A stretch of DNA of 64,000 nucleotides, taken from Blastococcus sp. TF02A-30 (GTDB taxonomy: Bacteria > Actinomycetota > Actinomycetes > Mycobacteriales > Geodermatophilaceae). The notes under the pieces are model-generated. The model ran no database searches. It was not told the origin of the DNA and saw only the letters and a list, made by a program, of their open reading frames with translations. Of the stretch, positions 39,738-48,679 are shown in pieces. A program made the position numbers and the translations under genes. Within the stretch, counting starts at the first letter, position 1, and the number at the start of each line of letters is the position of its first letter. Location: positions 248,001 to 312,000 of the forward strand of contig NZ_QOHJ01000001.1 in assembly GCF_003319185.1 (NCBI RefSeq), given 5' to 3'.

Positions 39738-40558
39738 CGCTCACCACGACCAGCTTCGACTGGGTTCGCCAGCTGGTGCACCGGGAGAGCGCGATCGTGC
39801 TCCAGCCGGGCAAGGAGTACCTGGTGGAGGCCCGGCTGCTGCCGATCGCCCGCCAGGCCGGCGTCCCCGACGTCTCCCAGTTCGTGGAGAAGGTGCGCAC
39901 CCGTCCCGACCCGGACAGCACCCGGCGCATCGTCGAGGCGCTCACCACCAACGAGACCTCGTGGTTCCGCGACGGGGACCCGTTCACCGCGCTGACCTCC
40001 ACGGTGCTGCCGGCGCTGCTGGCCGACCGGGGGCCCAACGAGCGGCTGCACATCTGGTCCGCCGCCTGCTCGAGCGGGCAGGAGGCGTACACGATCGCGA
40101 TGCTGCTCGAGGACGCGTTGCCCAACGCGGCGTCCCGGGTGTCGATCACCGCCACCGACATCTCGCGGGAGATGGTCGAGCGGACCCGCGCCGGCCGGTT
40201 CTCGCAGCTGGAGGTCAACCGCGGTCTGCCCGCGCCGATGCTGGTCCGCCACTTCACGCGGGCCGGCAGCGAGTGGGAGGTCGCCCCGGCGCTGCGCCGG
40301 ATGGTGACCGCGAGTGAGTGCAACCTCGCGGCGCCGTTCCCGCGGATGGGCCCGTTCGACGTGGTCTACCTGCGCAACGTCCTCATCTACTTCGACCTGC
40401 CCACGAAGCAGGCGATCCTCCGCCGGGTGCGCGACGTCATGCGCCCCGACGGGTGGCTGTTCCTCGGCGCGGCGGAGACCACGCTCGGGGTGGACGACTC
40501 CTGGGAGCGGGTCGTCGTCGGCCGCAGCTCCGCCTACCGCCCGCTGAAGGGGAAGTGA
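39734..40558 (+). CDS. cheR: Chemotaxis receptor methyltransferase CheR
   Basis: It transfers methyl groups from S-adenosylmethionine to receptor glutamates, 274 residues. The N-terminal helical domain carries LTTNETSWFRD near 74-84. The SAM-binding fold has IWSAACSSGQEAYTIAM near 107-123 and TATDIS near 139. VVYLRNVLIYFD near 211 is the catalytic-side motif. The ATG lies in ATGA at the cheB stop, and cheY starts on the last base of its stop codon. Confidence 0.95.
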   Translation: MTLTTTSFDWVRQLVHRESAIVLQPGKEYLVEARLLPIARQAGVPDVSQFVEKVRTRPDPDSTRRIVEALTTNETSWFRDGDPFTALTSTVLPALLADRGPNERLHIWSAACSSGQEAYTIAMLLEDALPNAASRVSITATDISREMVERTRAGRFSQLEVNRGLPAPMLVRHFTRAGSEWEVAPALRRMVTASECNLAAPFPRMGPFDVVYLRNVLIYFDLPTKQAILRRVRDVMRPDGWLFLGAAETTLGVDDSWERVVVGRSSAYRPLKGK

Positions 40559-40941
40559 TGCGCGCTCTGGTGATCGACGACTCCCGCGCCATGCGCCGGA
40601 TCGTCTCGGGGATCCTCGAGGGTCTCGGGTACGAGACGCAGCAGGCCGGCCACGGTCGCGAGGGGCTCGACGTCCTCGACGGCGGCTGGCTGCCGGAGCT
40701 GGTCTGCGTCGACTGGAACATGCCGGTCATGGACGGGCTGCAGTTCGTCTCGGCCGTCCGCTCGAACCCGGCGTGGCGCTCGATGACGATCATGATGGTC
40801 ACCTCCGAGAGCGAGCAGACCCAGATCGTGAAGGCGCTGGCCGCCGGCGCCCACGAGTACGTGATCAAGCCGTTCACCGCCGACGCCATCCGCGACAAGC
40901 TCGCGCTGCTCGGCCTGCTCCCCCAGGAGGCCTCGCTGTGA
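40558..40941 (+). CDS. cheY: Chemotaxis response regulator CheY, first copy
   Basis: A single-domain receiver, 127 residues, phosphorylated by CheA. The acidic pair Asp7-Asp8 is in VIDDSRAMRR, the phosphoacceptor is the Asp in CVDWNMPVMDG near 52, the switch Ser/Thr in MMVTSES near 81, and Lys in VIKPF near 103. The start overlaps the cheR stop (TGATG). The adjacent cheX gene suggests dedicated dephosphorylation. Confidence 0.93.
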   Translation: MRALVIDDSRAMRRIVSGILEGLGYETQQAGHGREGLDVLDGGWLPELVCVDWNMPVMDGLQFVSAVRSNPAWRSMTIMMVTSESEQTQIVKALAAGAHEYVIKPFTADAIRDKLALLGLLPQEASL

Positions 40942-41453
40942 CCGCCACCGACACCGGCGAGCGCCGTCGCGGCAGCGACGCGCGGCCGCTCATCACCGAC
41001 CTGATCGACGAGGCGACCGTCGAGTCGATCGCCCAGGAGGCCTGGGTCGCGCTGGTGGGGGAGGACGAGATCCTCGTCCCGCTCCCCGGCGACGCCCCGG
41101 TCGACCCCGTCTCCAGCTGGGTCGACGTCGTCGGGCCCTGGACCGGCAGCATCGTGCTCACCACCGGCCGGCGCACGGCCGAGGAGCTCTCCCGCGCGCT
41201 GCTCCGCGAGGCCTCCCCGGAGGTGCTCGAGGAGGAGGACGTCGTCGACGCCTTCGGCGAGATCGCCAACGTCGTCGGCGGCAACGTCAAGGCCGCGCTG
41301 CCCGGCCCCTCGGGGCTGAGCCTGCCGGAGGTCGGCGAGGCGCCCGCGGTCCGCAACCCCGGCGACCTGTGCCGCATCGACGTGCTGTGGCGCGGCGAGC
41401 CCGTCTCCATCTCCGTGCAGGGCGCCCTCCCGCCCCTGCCGACCGCCCCCTGA
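40938..41453 (+). CDS. cheX: CheX-type CheY phosphatase
   Basis: Probable phosphatase of CheY-P, 171 residues. FGEIANVVGGNVKAALPGP (near 119-137) fits the CheX active-site pattern E-x2-N-x3-GN. The remainder has the beta-alpha layout of the CheC/CheX/FliY family. A disordered, charged N-terminus of about 20 residues precedes the fold. GTG 40938 overlaps the cheY stop by 4 bases, tying substrate and enzyme together. Confidence 0.85.
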   Translation: MTATDTGERRRGSDARPLITDLIDEATVESIAQEAWVALVGEDEILVPLPGDAPVDPVSSWVDVVGPWTGSIVLTTGRRTAEELSRALLREASPEVLEEEDVVDAFGEIANVVGGNVKAALPGPSGLSLPEVGEAPAVRNPGDLCRIDVLWRGEPVSISVQGALPPLPTAP

Positions 41454-41487
41454 TCCCGAACCCACTGCCGAGAAACGAGGTACCGCT

Positions 41488-41850
41488 GTGAAGATCCTGG
41501 TCGCCGACGACAGCCGCGTCATGCGGCAGATCGTCATCCGCACGCTGCGTCAGGCCGGTTACGACGACCACGAGATCGTCGAGGCCGAGGACGGCGCCGA
41601 CGCGCTGGCCAAGGTCGGCTCGGAGAGCCCCGACCTCGTCCTGTCCGACTGGAACATGCCGAACATGACCGGCATCGAGTGCCTGCAGGCGTTGCGCGCC
41701 TCCGGCTCCGCCGTGCCGTTCGGCTTCGTCACCTCGGAGGGCTCGCCCGAGATGCGGGAGAAGGCCGCCAACGCCGGCGCGCTGTTCCTCATCGCGAAGC
41801 CGTTCAACGAGGAGACCTTCCAGGAGGCGCTGAGCGGGGTGATCGCATGA
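41488..41850 (+). CDS. cheY: CheY-like response regulator, second copy
   Basis: A 120-residue single-domain receiver. VADDSRVMRQ holds the acidic pair, LSDWNMPNMTG near 52 the phosphoacceptor Asp, FVTSEGS near 83 the switch Thr/Ser, and IAKPF near 104 the Lys. It is clearly different from the first CheY, so the two are not recent duplicates. ACGAGG precedes GTG 41488. The following CheX-like gene overlaps by 4 bases. Confidence 0.92.
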   Translation: MKILVADDSRVMRQIVIRTLRQAGYDDHEIVEAEDGADALAKVGSESPDLVLSDWNMPNMTGIECLQALRASGSAVPFGFVTSEGSPEMREKAANAGALFLIAKPFNEETFQEALSGVIA

Positions 41851-42338
41851 CTACCGGCACCGTCCAGCTGCCCGCGGCGAAGGACGTCCGCGACATGCTC
41901 ACCGGCCTGGTGGGCAAGCCGGTGACGGTCAACCCGGGCGACCCGGTCACCCCGGCGCCGGACCGCCCGGTCTCCGTCGCGGTGTACGTCGACCCGTACA
42001 TGAACGTCAACGCGCTGTGCCTGATGGACCTGGGTGCGTCGGCCTACACCGGCGCGGCCCTCGCCCTGCTGCCCCCCGGGGGTGCGCAGGACGCCGTCGA
42101 GGAGGACGGCGAGCTGAGCGGCATGATGGTCGAGGCGCTGCACGAGGTGGTGAACGTGCTCTCCGCGCTGTTCAACACCCCGGGTGCCCCGCACTCCAAG
42201 CTGCACAAGCTCTACGCCTGCGGCGAGGACGTCCCCGGTGACCTGGCGGGCATGCTCGCCGGCTTCAACCGGATCGACCTGGCCATCGACGTGCCGGGCT
42301 ACGGCAAGGGCGGCCTCTCGCTGGTCCTGCCCTCCTGA
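41847..42338 (+). CDS. CheX/CheC-like protein paired with the second CheY
   Basis: A 163-residue protein. MMVEALHEVVNVLSALFNTP (near 92-111) aligns in style with the E-x2-N helix of CheC/CheX/FliY phosphatases, but the downstream GN is replaced by LFN, so the active site is degenerate or different. DVRDMLTGLVGKPVTVNPGD opens the domain and PGYGKGGLSLVLPS closes it. Position right after a cheY suggests a phosphatase or CheY-binding role. Family assignment is tentative. Confidence 0.65.
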   Translation: MTTGTVQLPAAKDVRDMLTGLVGKPVTVNPGDPVTPAPDRPVSVAVYVDPYMNVNALCLMDLGASAYTGAALALLPPGGAQDAVEEDGELSGMMVEALHEVVNVLSALFNTPGAPHSKLHKLYACGEDVPGDLAGMLAGFNRIDLAIDVPGYGKGGLSLVLPS

Positions 42339-42370
42339 CGGCGCGGGCACCCGCCCCGCTCCCGACCGCG

Positions 42371-42416
42371 GACGCCCCGGGACGGCGGAACTCCGGTTCC
42401 CCGTTCCCGGGGCGTC
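42371..42416 (+). terminator. Hairpin terminator of the cheB operon
   Basis: Perfect 12-bp arms GACGCCCCGGGA (42371-42382) and TCCCGGGGCGTC (42405-42416), with a smaller GGAAC/GTTCC stem inside the loop. Confidence 0.75.
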
Positions 42417-42445
42417 GCCGTTCCCGGCCCGTCCGCGGGACGGGT

Positions 42446-42459
42446 GTTGCACGTGGAAC
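42446..42459. other. parS-like ParB-binding site 2
   Basis: GTTGCACGTGGAAC within TGTTGCACGTGGAACA matches tGTTNCACGTGNAACa at every fixed position. It lies in the short gap between the che terminator and the convergent anti-sigma gene. Confidence 0.8.
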
Positions 42460-42464
42460 ACCGG

Positions 42465-42926
42465 TCAGGCGGGGACGGCCGCCCGCTCGTCGGAGGCGCT
42501 GGGCAGGCACGCCCACACGTGCTTGCGACCGCCGTCGACGTACCAGCCGTGCGCCAGCGACATGAGCGCGACCATGTGCAGCCCCAGGCCGCCCTGCGCG
42601 GGATCGCGGTCGACCGCCGGGGTGGGCATCACCTCGGGGGAGTGGTCGCTGACGTCGAGCAGCCACCCGCCGCTGCCGGCGACGACCGTGGCGACGACCG
42701 GCCTCTCCCCGTGCCGCAGGGCGTTGGACGCCAGCTCGTCGAAGGCGAGGACGACCTGCTCACCGGAGGGGTCGTCGTCCTCGACCGGGCACCCGGCGCC
42801 GCTCAGCCGCGCGCGCAGGCGGGCACGGGCGGCGGGCAGGTCGCCGAGGGCGCGGAGGTCCCACCGCCACACGTCGCCGCGGCCGTCCGGGCGCGACCGC
42901 AGCGGCCACGTCAGACGTCGTCCCAT
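42465..42926 (-). CDS. ATP-binding anti-sigma-factor-like protein (HATPase_c, RsbW-like)
   Basis: A small GHKL ATPase of 153 residues of the kind that binds sigma factors or phosphorylates an anti-anti-sigma protein. The N box FDELASNALRHG lies near 62-73 and a G-rich ATP lid GGLGLHMVALM near 112-122. GGGGGAGG precedes ATG 42926. It follows a SpoIIE-type phosphatase gene after 86 bases on the same strand, a classic partner-switch arrangement. No STAS protein or sigma gene is nearby. Confidence 0.82.
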   Translation of the reverse strand: MGRRLTWPLRSRPDGRGDVWRWDLRALGDLPAARARLRARLSGAGCPVEDDDPSGEQVVLAFDELASNALRHGERPVVATVVAGSGGWLLDVSDHSPEVMPTPAVDRDPAQGGLGLHMVALMSLAHGWYVDGGRKHVWACLPSASDERAAVPA

Positions 42927-43012
42927 GCCTCCCCCTCGGGTGCCCTCTGCTGGACCAGAGCCGGGATGCCCAGCGGAGCGGGCCGAAAACCGGTCGTGCG
43001 GAGCAACCTGGC

Positions 43013-44686
43013 TCACACCGCGGAGAGGCGGACGGCGACGAGCGCGACGTCGTCCTGGGGGGTGCCGGTGAGCATGCGCTCGAGCACCAGGCCGCAGAGC
43101 TGCTCCAGCGGCCGGCCGGCCAGCCCGCGCAGGGATCCGGCCAGCCGTTCGAGCCCCTCGTCGAGGGTGCCGTCGCGGCGCTCGACCAGGCCGTCGGTGT
43201 AGAGCAGCACCGTCGTCCCCGGCGGCAGCTCCACCAGCCGCTCCCGCCGCCCGGCGTCGCCGTCCACCCCCAGCATCAGGTCGCCGACGGGATCCCCGAG
43301 GACGGTGACCGTGCCGTCGGGCGCCAGCGCCATCGGCGGCGGGTGCCCCGCGTTGCACAGCCGCATCCGGGCGAGCGATCCCGTGCCGGACCGCTCGAAC
43401 CGGGCCACCGCCGCGGTGGCCAGGGTGTCGGTGTGCATGTCGCACATCGCCCGGTCGAGCCCGTGCAGCACCTCGGCCGGGCCGGCGCCGCTGTGGTGCG
43501 CGATGCCGCGCAGGAGGCCGCGCAGCTGCCCCATCGCCGCGGCCGCACGGGTGTCGTGCCCGACCACGTCGCCGATCACGATCACCGGATCGCCGGTGCG
43601 CTGCAGGAAGGCGTCGTACCAGTCGCCCCCCACGCGCGCGGCCTCCGCCGCGGGCACGTAGCGCACGGCGACCTCGGCGTCGCCGGTGTCGGGGGGATCG
43701 GTCAGCAGGCTGCGCTGCAGGGCCTCGGCCAGCTCGGCCCGGCGGTGCTGCAGGTGGACCCGGGCCACCGCCTGGCCGGCCTGCACCGCGACCTGGCGGG
43801 CGGTCTCCAGGTCCTCGTCCCGGACCGCCCGGTCCCGGTCGTGGTAGAGCGTCAGGACGCCGACCGGCCGGCCCTCGGCGAGCAGCGGCAGCACCACCGC
43901 GGTCTCCGGTCGCAGCGCCTCGAGCAGGTCGCGCGCCGGGCCGGGGCGCAGCAGCGGCAGGATCGCGCGCACCGGTTCGGTCACCGGCGTGCCCGCCGAC
44001 AGCGCCCGGGCGACGGGCGAGGTGCTGGGGAGCGTCTCCAGCCGCACCTGCGCGTACTCGGCGAGCAGCGCGCGCCGGCCGCGGTCGCGGTGCCAGGAGC
44101 CGACGTCGCGGGCACGGCCCTCGCGGTCGACGACGGTGACGATGCAGGCGTCGGTGAGCGTGGGCACCACCAGCCGGGCCAGCCGGGCGAGGGCCGACTC
44201 CGGGTCGGCGGCCTCGGCCAGCTCCGCGGTGATCCGCGAGACCAGCGCGGCGCGCGCGGTCGCCCGCCGGGCGAGGTCCTCGGCGTCGCGCCGGTCGGTG
44301 ACGTCCAGCAGGTAGACCGCCAGCCCGTGCGGCCCCGGCCACGCCCGCACCTCGTACCAGCTGTCGGCGGAGTCGGGGTGGGACGCCTCGAAGCGGACCG
44401 GTTCCCCGGTGGCGACGCAGGTCCGGTACCGCTCCTCGTAGACGCTCCCGGCGACGCCGGGGAAGGCGTCCCACAGCGACCGGCCGAGGACGTCCTCGCG
44501 GGGGAGCGCCATGAGCCGCTCGGCCTCCCCGTTGACGTAGCGGAACCGCCAGTCGTGGTCGAGCAGGCAGAACGCCGCCGGCATGCTCTCCAGGACGCGG
44601 ATCAGGTCCGCCGCGCGGCGGTCACCGGCCGGCCCGGGGATGCCCAGCGACGGGCGCGGGACGCCGGCCGGGCCTTCCGCCTGCAC
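43013..44686 (-). CDS. PAS-GAF-SpoIIE protein phosphatase (PPM type)
   Basis: A 557-residue Ser/Thr phosphatase expected to act on an anti-anti-sigma protein. A PAS domain covers about 25-140 (LDHDWRFRYVNGEAERLMAL), GAF about 165-320, and SpoIIE/PP2C about 340-557 with metal-binding VGGDWYDAFL and VIGDVVGHDTRA, then YTDGLVERRDG and DDVALVAVRL. GTG 44686 is chosen: AAGGGG lies upstream and the longer frame is Pro/Gly/Arg low-complexity. It is closely similar to the phosphatase at 57562-59730. Confidence 0.88.
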   Translation of the reverse strand: MQAEGPAGVPRPSLGIPGPAGDRRAADLIRVLESMPAAFCLLDHDWRFRYVNGEAERLMALPREDVLGRSLWDAFPGVAGSVYEERYRTCVATGEPVRFEASHPDSADSWYEVRAWPGPHGLAVYLLDVTDRRDAEDLARRATARAALVSRITAELAEAADPESALARLARLVVPTLTDACIVTVVDREGRARDVGSWHRDRGRRALLAEYAQVRLETLPSTSPVARALSAGTPVTEPVRAILPLLRPGPARDLLEALRPETAVVLPLLAEGRPVGVLTLYHDRDRAVRDEDLETARQVAVQAGQAVARVHLQHRRAELAEALQRSLLTDPPDTGDAEVAVRYVPAAEAARVGGDWYDAFLQRTGDPVIVIGDVVGHDTRAAAAMGQLRGLLRGIAHHSGAGPAEVLHGLDRAMCDMHTDTLATAAVARFERSGTGSLARMRLCNAGHPPPMALAPDGTVTVLGDPVGDLMLGVDGDAGRRERLVELPPGTTVLLYTDGLVERRDGTLDEGLERLAGSLRGLAGRPLEQLCGLVLERMLTGTPQDDVALVAVRLSAV

Positions 44687-44906
44687 CGCCCCACCCCCCT
44701 TCGCGCACCGGCGACCGGTGCTCTCTCCGCGGTGGCCCCGGGGCTGGAGCGCCCGCGCGGGCGGAGGACCCGGCGTGGCCCCCGGATTCTGGCGGCCCGT
44801 CGCGCGGCTGCCAAGGAGCCCCGTCCCGGCTCCCCGCGTCGTCCTGCGGGGTGAGTTTGTGGTCACCCAGGGTTGCGGGCATGCCGGGATCCGGTGGTGC
44901 ATGCGG

Positions 44907-44912
44907 CAGAGT
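44907..44912 (+). promoter_or_regulatory. Candidate -10 hexamer for leaderless phosphatase transcript
   Basis: CAGAGT lies 7 bases before ATG 44920 with no ribosome site, in the divergent gap between two phosphatase genes. Confidence 0.35.
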
Positions 44913-44919
44913 GGGGCCC

Positions 44920-46686
44920 ATGACCTCGGACGACGCGGCGCCGCCCGGCGACCTGCTGGTGCAGGCCGTCGAGGGCATGGAGCGCCCGCTGTTCGTCCTG
45001 GACGACGCCTGGCGCTTCCGATACATCAACCCGGCCGGTGCGCGGGTGCTCGGGCGCACCGTCGAGGGCCTCGTCGGACGGCACGTCTGGACCGAGTTCC
45101 CCGAGGCGGTGGGCGGCCCGTTCGAGCAGCTCTACCGCAGCGTGCGCGAGACCGGCACGAGCGACGGCGTCGAGGCGTGGTTCGGGCCGCTGAGCACGTG
45201 GTTCCGCGCCGACGCCTTCCTCACCGACGCCGGCCTCGTGGTCACCTACGACGACGTGACCGAGCGCCGGCGCGCCGACGAGGAGCGGGCCGACGCGGTC
45301 GCTGCGCGCGAGGCCGCCGCCGTGGAGCTGGCGCGGGCCGCCGCGGAGGCCGAGGTGGCCGGCCGCCACCTGATGCTGCTGGGCGACATCAACCTGGCCA
45401 TGACGTCCACGCTCGACGTGGACGAGGCGGTCCAGCGGTTCGCCGACCTCGTCGTCCCGGTTCTCACCGACTGGTGCCTGGTGAGCGTCGTCGACCCCGA
45501 CGGGACCCGTCGCGACGTCGGCCGCGCGCACAGCGACCCGGCGATGGTCGCGGCGATGCACCGCTACGCCGACGCGCGCGTCGCCTCCAACCGGTCCACC
45601 GCCCCGGTGCCCACCGCGCTGCGCAGCGGGCAGCCGGTCGTCATCGGTGAGCTGACCGACGAGCACATCCGCACGATGGTCGCCGACGAGGCGAGCCGAC
45701 TGGCGCTCGAGCCGCTGGGTCCGGCCGCCGTCGCCACCTTCCCGCTGGTCGCCCGCGGTGAGGTCTTCGGCGCCTTCACCCTCGTCAACGGGGCCCAGCG
45801 CGGCGCGCACACCGAGGCCGAGCTGCGTGCCGCGGAGATCGCCTCGCGGCGGGCCGCCCTGGCCCTGGACAACGCCCGGCTCTCGGCCGCCGCGCAGCGG
45901 GTCGCCGAGCGGCTCCAGCTCACCCTGCTCTCCCCGCCCGTGCAGCCCGACCAGCTGGAGCTGGCGGTGCGCTACCGGCCCGCGACGCAGGGCGTGGCCA
46001 TCGGCGGCGACTGGTACGACGCCTTCCTGCAGCCCGACGGCGACACGGTGCTGGTCATCGGCGACGTCATGGGGCACGACATCGAGGCCGCGGCCGCCAT
46101 GGGGCAGATCAAGACCCTGGTCCGCGGCATCGCCTACGACCGGCTCGAGGAGCCGGGCGGCGTGCTGCGCCGCGTGGACCACGCGCTCGTCGGGCTCGAG
46201 GTCCCGGCCATGGCGACGGCGCTGGTGGCGCGGGTCGAGCTGGGCGTGGACCCCGACGGCACCCCGGCGCGCCGCCTGCGCTGGGCCACCGCCGGGCACC
46301 CCGACCCGCTGCTGCTGCTGGCCGACGGCTCGGTGGTCGACCTCGAGGCGCCCGTCGGGCCGCCGGTGGGCATCGGCTGGCTGGGCCCGCGGACCGACGG
46401 GCTGGCCGCGCTGCCGGAGGGCAGCACGCTGCTGCTGTTCACCGACGGGCTGTTCGAGCGCCGCGGGGTCCTGCTCGACGAGGGGCGGGAGCGGTTGCGC
46501 GAGCTGCTCGCCGCCCGGGCCGAGCTGCCGCTCGACGAGCTGTGCGACCTGCTGCTCACCGGGATGCTGGGGCCCGACGTCGAGGACGACGTCGCGCTCC
46601 TGGCCGTGCGAGCGCACCCGCTGGGCAGCGAGCGCCCGGTCGACGCCGGCCCCGAGGTGCTGCCGCCCGCGCTGCCGCTGCCCTGA
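44920..46686 (+). CDS. PAS-GAF-SpoIIE protein phosphatase, divergent copy
   Basis: A 588-residue sensor phosphatase. PAS covers about 10-120 (LDDAWRFRYINPAGARVLGR), a short coiled coil about 120-150, GAF about 150-325, and SpoIIE about 345-570 with IGGDWYDAFLQP and VIGDVMGHDIEA. FTDGLFERRGV and EDDVALLAVRAHP finish the PPM fold. It is less like the other two phosphatases here than they are to each other. It starts back-to-back with the phosphatase/anti-sigma unit across 233 bases. Confidence 0.88.
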   Translation: MTSDDAAPPGDLLVQAVEGMERPLFVLDDAWRFRYINPAGARVLGRTVEGLVGRHVWTEFPEAVGGPFEQLYRSVRETGTSDGVEAWFGPLSTWFRADAFLTDAGLVVTYDDVTERRRADEERADAVAAREAAAVELARAAAEAEVAGRHLMLLGDINLAMTSTLDVDEAVQRFADLVVPVLTDWCLVSVVDPDGTRRDVGRAHSDPAMVAAMHRYADARVASNRSTAPVPTALRSGQPVVIGELTDEHIRTMVADEASRLALEPLGPAAVATFPLVARGEVFGAFTLVNGAQRGAHTEAELRAAEIASRRAALALDNARLSAAAQRVAERLQLTLLSPPVQPDQLELAVRYRPATQGVAIGGDWYDAFLQPDGDTVLVIGDVMGHDIEAAAAMGQIKTLVRGIAYDRLEEPGGVLRRVDHALVGLEVPAMATALVARVELGVDPDGTPARRLRWATAGHPDPLLLLADGSVVDLEAPVGPPVGIGWLGPRTDGLAALPEGSTLLLFTDGLFERRGVLLDEGRERLRELLAARAELPLDELCDLLLTGMLGPDVEDDVALLAVRAHPLGSERPVDAGPEVLPPALPLP

Positions 46687-46690
46687 CCGG

Positions 46691-47440
46691 TCAGGCCTGC
46701 TCGATCGCGAAGGCGGCGAGGAAGCCGAGCGCCGTGATCAGCCCGGTGAGGGTGCGCGTCCGCTCGAACGCCTCGGGGATCATCGTGTCGGCGATCATGG
46801 TGAGGATCGCGCCCGCCGCCACCGCGGTGATCACCGCGATGACCTCGGGCGGTGCGGAGCCCAGCGCCAGGTAGCCGACGAGCGCGGACAGCCCGCTGGC
46901 CGCGGCGATGCCGCCCCAGACGCCGAAGACGTAGCCCGCCGACCGGCCGCTGCGCTTCATCCCGGCCGCGCTGGACAGCCCCTCGGGCACGTTCGAGACG
47001 ACGACGGCGGCCAGCACCGGCAGGCTCACGGTCCCGCCGCCGAGCAGGCCGACGCCGAGCACGACGGACTCGGGGACGCCGTCCAGCAGCGCGCCGACCG
47101 CGATGGCCGCGCCGCTGCCCTGCTGCTGGTCCTCCGAGGGCTGCTGGTCCCCCGAGCGCTTGCGGTGCCGGGCGCCGCGGCGCGCCAGCGCCGCGTTGGC
47201 GGCGAGGTAGACCACCGCGCCGCCGAGGAAGCCGGCCGCGGTCGGGCCCAGGCCGCCGCTCTCCGCGGCCTCCTCGACCAGGTCGAAGGCGACCGCGGAG
47301 ATCAGCACGCCCGAGCCGAAGGCCATGACCCCGGCGACCACCGCCGGGGGCACCCGCGCGAACCAGGCGACCGCGGCACCCAGCACCAGCGCCAGGCCGC
47401 CCAGCAGCCCCCACAGCCCCGCTTCCACCCACACCGGCAC
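46691..47440 (-). CDS. ZIP-family-like metal transporter with altered metal site
   Basis: An integral membrane protein of 249 residues with about eight helices. The ZIP layout is visible: a cytoplasmic His/Gln-rich loop (ARRGARHRKRSGDQQ) near 87-101, LLDGVPESVVLGVGL near 118-132 and SNVPEGLSSAAGM near 149-161. In canonical ZIPs the last two carry HN-x-x-D and H-x-x-P-E-G; here the His residues are Leu and Ser while Asp and the Pro-Glu-Gly core remain. GTG 47440 has no clear ribosome site and GTG codons close by are alternatives. Metal transport is inferred; substrate unclear. Confidence 0.75.
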   Translation of the reverse strand: MPVWVEAGLWGLLGGLALVLGAAVAWFARVPPAVVAGVMAFGSGVLISAVAFDLVEEAAESGGLGPTAAGFLGGAVVYLAANAALARRGARHRKRSGDQQPSEDQQQGSGAAIAVGALLDGVPESVVLGVGLLGGGTVSLPVLAAVVVSNVPEGLSSAAGMKRSGRSAGYVFGVWGGIAAASGLSALVGYLALGSAPPEVIAVITAVAAGAILTMIADTMIPEAFERTRTLTGLITALGFLAAFAIEQA

Positions 47441-47478
47441 GGGGCGGGCGGTGCCCGGTCGTGGCCGGGCCGAACCCC

Positions 47479-48672
47479 CTAGTCGGGCTGGCGCAGCAGG
47501 TAGCGGCCGAAGTGCGGCACGGTGAAGGCGATCTGGCCGCGCTCGGCCGAGTAGACCAGGCCCTTCTTGATCAGCGAGTCGCGCGCGGGGGAGAGGGACG
47601 CCGGCTTGCGGCCCAGCGAGACCGCGACCTCCGACGTCGCCACCGCCGCGCCGCCGGGACCGCCCAGCTGCGCCATGGCGTGCATGTACTCCCGCTCCGC
47701 GGGGGTGGCCCGGTCGTAGCGGGAGCCGAAGAACCCGACGGCCAGCTCCGCCTCGGCGACGGGGGCGGCCATCGCGACGTCGTCGGCGGTGATGGGGGAG
47801 GAGGCGGCGAGGTCCCAGGTGACCTTGCCGTAGGCCTGGACGAAGTAGGGGTAGCCGTCGGCGGCCTCGTAGAGGGCGTCCAGCGCGCCCTGCTCGAACT
47901 CGACGCCCTCCCGCTCGGCCGGTGCGAGCAGCGCGCGGTCGGCGGCGTCGCGGTCGAGCCGGTCGATGCGCAGGTAGCGGAACAGCCGCTCCGAGTAGCT
48001 CTTGGACGCCGACAGGACGGCGGGCAGGTGGGGGAGCCCGGCACCGACGACGATCAGCGGTGAGCCCTGCTGGGACAGCTCGTGGCAGGCGGCGCAGATG
48101 GCGGAGACGTCGTCCGGGGCGATGTCCTGCATCTCGTCGATGAACAGCGCGATCCCGCTGCCGATGTCCGCGGCGACCCCCGCGGCGTCGCTGAGCAGCT
48201 CGACCAGGTCGATCTCCATGTCCCCGGAGTCGGCCCGGCCGGTCGCGGCGGGGACGTCGATGCCGGGCTGCCAGCGGTCGCGGACCTTCGCGTCGGCCGG
48301 CGCCACCCGCTGCGCGAACGCCTTGACCACACCCAGCACCTCGGCGACCGAGTCCTGGTCGCCGTGCCGCGGGCCGAGCTCGCGCAGGGCCATGTGCAGC
48401 GCGGAGGACACCGGCCGGCGCAGCGACTGCTCCGGGCGGGCCTCGATCTTCCCGGTGCCCCACCCGCGGGAGATGGCCGCCGAGCGCAGCTGGTTGAGCA
48501 GCACCGTCTTGCCGACGCCGCGCAGCCCGGTGAGCACCAGCGACCGCTCCGGCCGGCCGTGCGCGATCCGCTCGAGGACGACGTCGAAGGCGGACAGCTC
48601 GGTGTCGCGGCCGGCCAGCTCGGGCGGGCGCTGCCCCGCGCCGGGCGCGTACGGGTTCCGCACGGGATCCAT
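47479..48672 (-). CDS. AAA ATPase with C-terminal winged helix (Orc1/Cdc6-like style), function unknown
   Basis: A 397-residue P-loop protein. Walker A LTGLRGVGKTVLLNQL lies near 46-61, Walker B ALFIDEMQDIA near 173-183, and a sensor-like IVVGAGLP near 205. Residues about 330-385 look like a winged helix (TSEVAVSLGRKPASLSPARD). This layout is common in stand-alone actinobacterial ATPases related to Orc1/Cdc6 and STAND proteins. ATG 48672 follows TACGGT by 7 bases; GTG 48681 is the alternative. No effector gene is adjacent. Confidence 0.78.
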   Translation of the reverse strand: MDPVRNPYAPGAGQRPPELAGRDTELSAFDVVLERIAHGRPERSLVLTGLRGVGKTVLLNQLRSAAISRGWGTGKIEARPEQSLRRPVSSALHMALRELGPRHGDQDSVAEVLGVVKAFAQRVAPADAKVRDRWQPGIDVPAATGRADSGDMEIDLVELLSDAAGVAADIGSGIALFIDEMQDIAPDDVSAICAACHELSQQGSPLIVVGAGLPHLPAVLSASKSYSERLFRYLRIDRLDRDAADRALLAPAEREGVEFEQGALDALYEAADGYPYFVQAYGKVTWDLAASSPITADDVAMAAPVAEAELAVGFFGSRYDRATPAEREYMHAMAQLGGPGGAAVATSEVAVSLGRKPASLSPARDSLIKKGLVYSAERGQIAFTVPHFGRYLLRQPD

Positions 48673-48679
48673 GTCGAGC

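Noticed and set aside
47479-48672. AAA ATPase as part of an anti-phage defence system
   Set aside because: It stands alone between a transporter and a membrane protein gene, with no nuclease, protease or other effector beside it.
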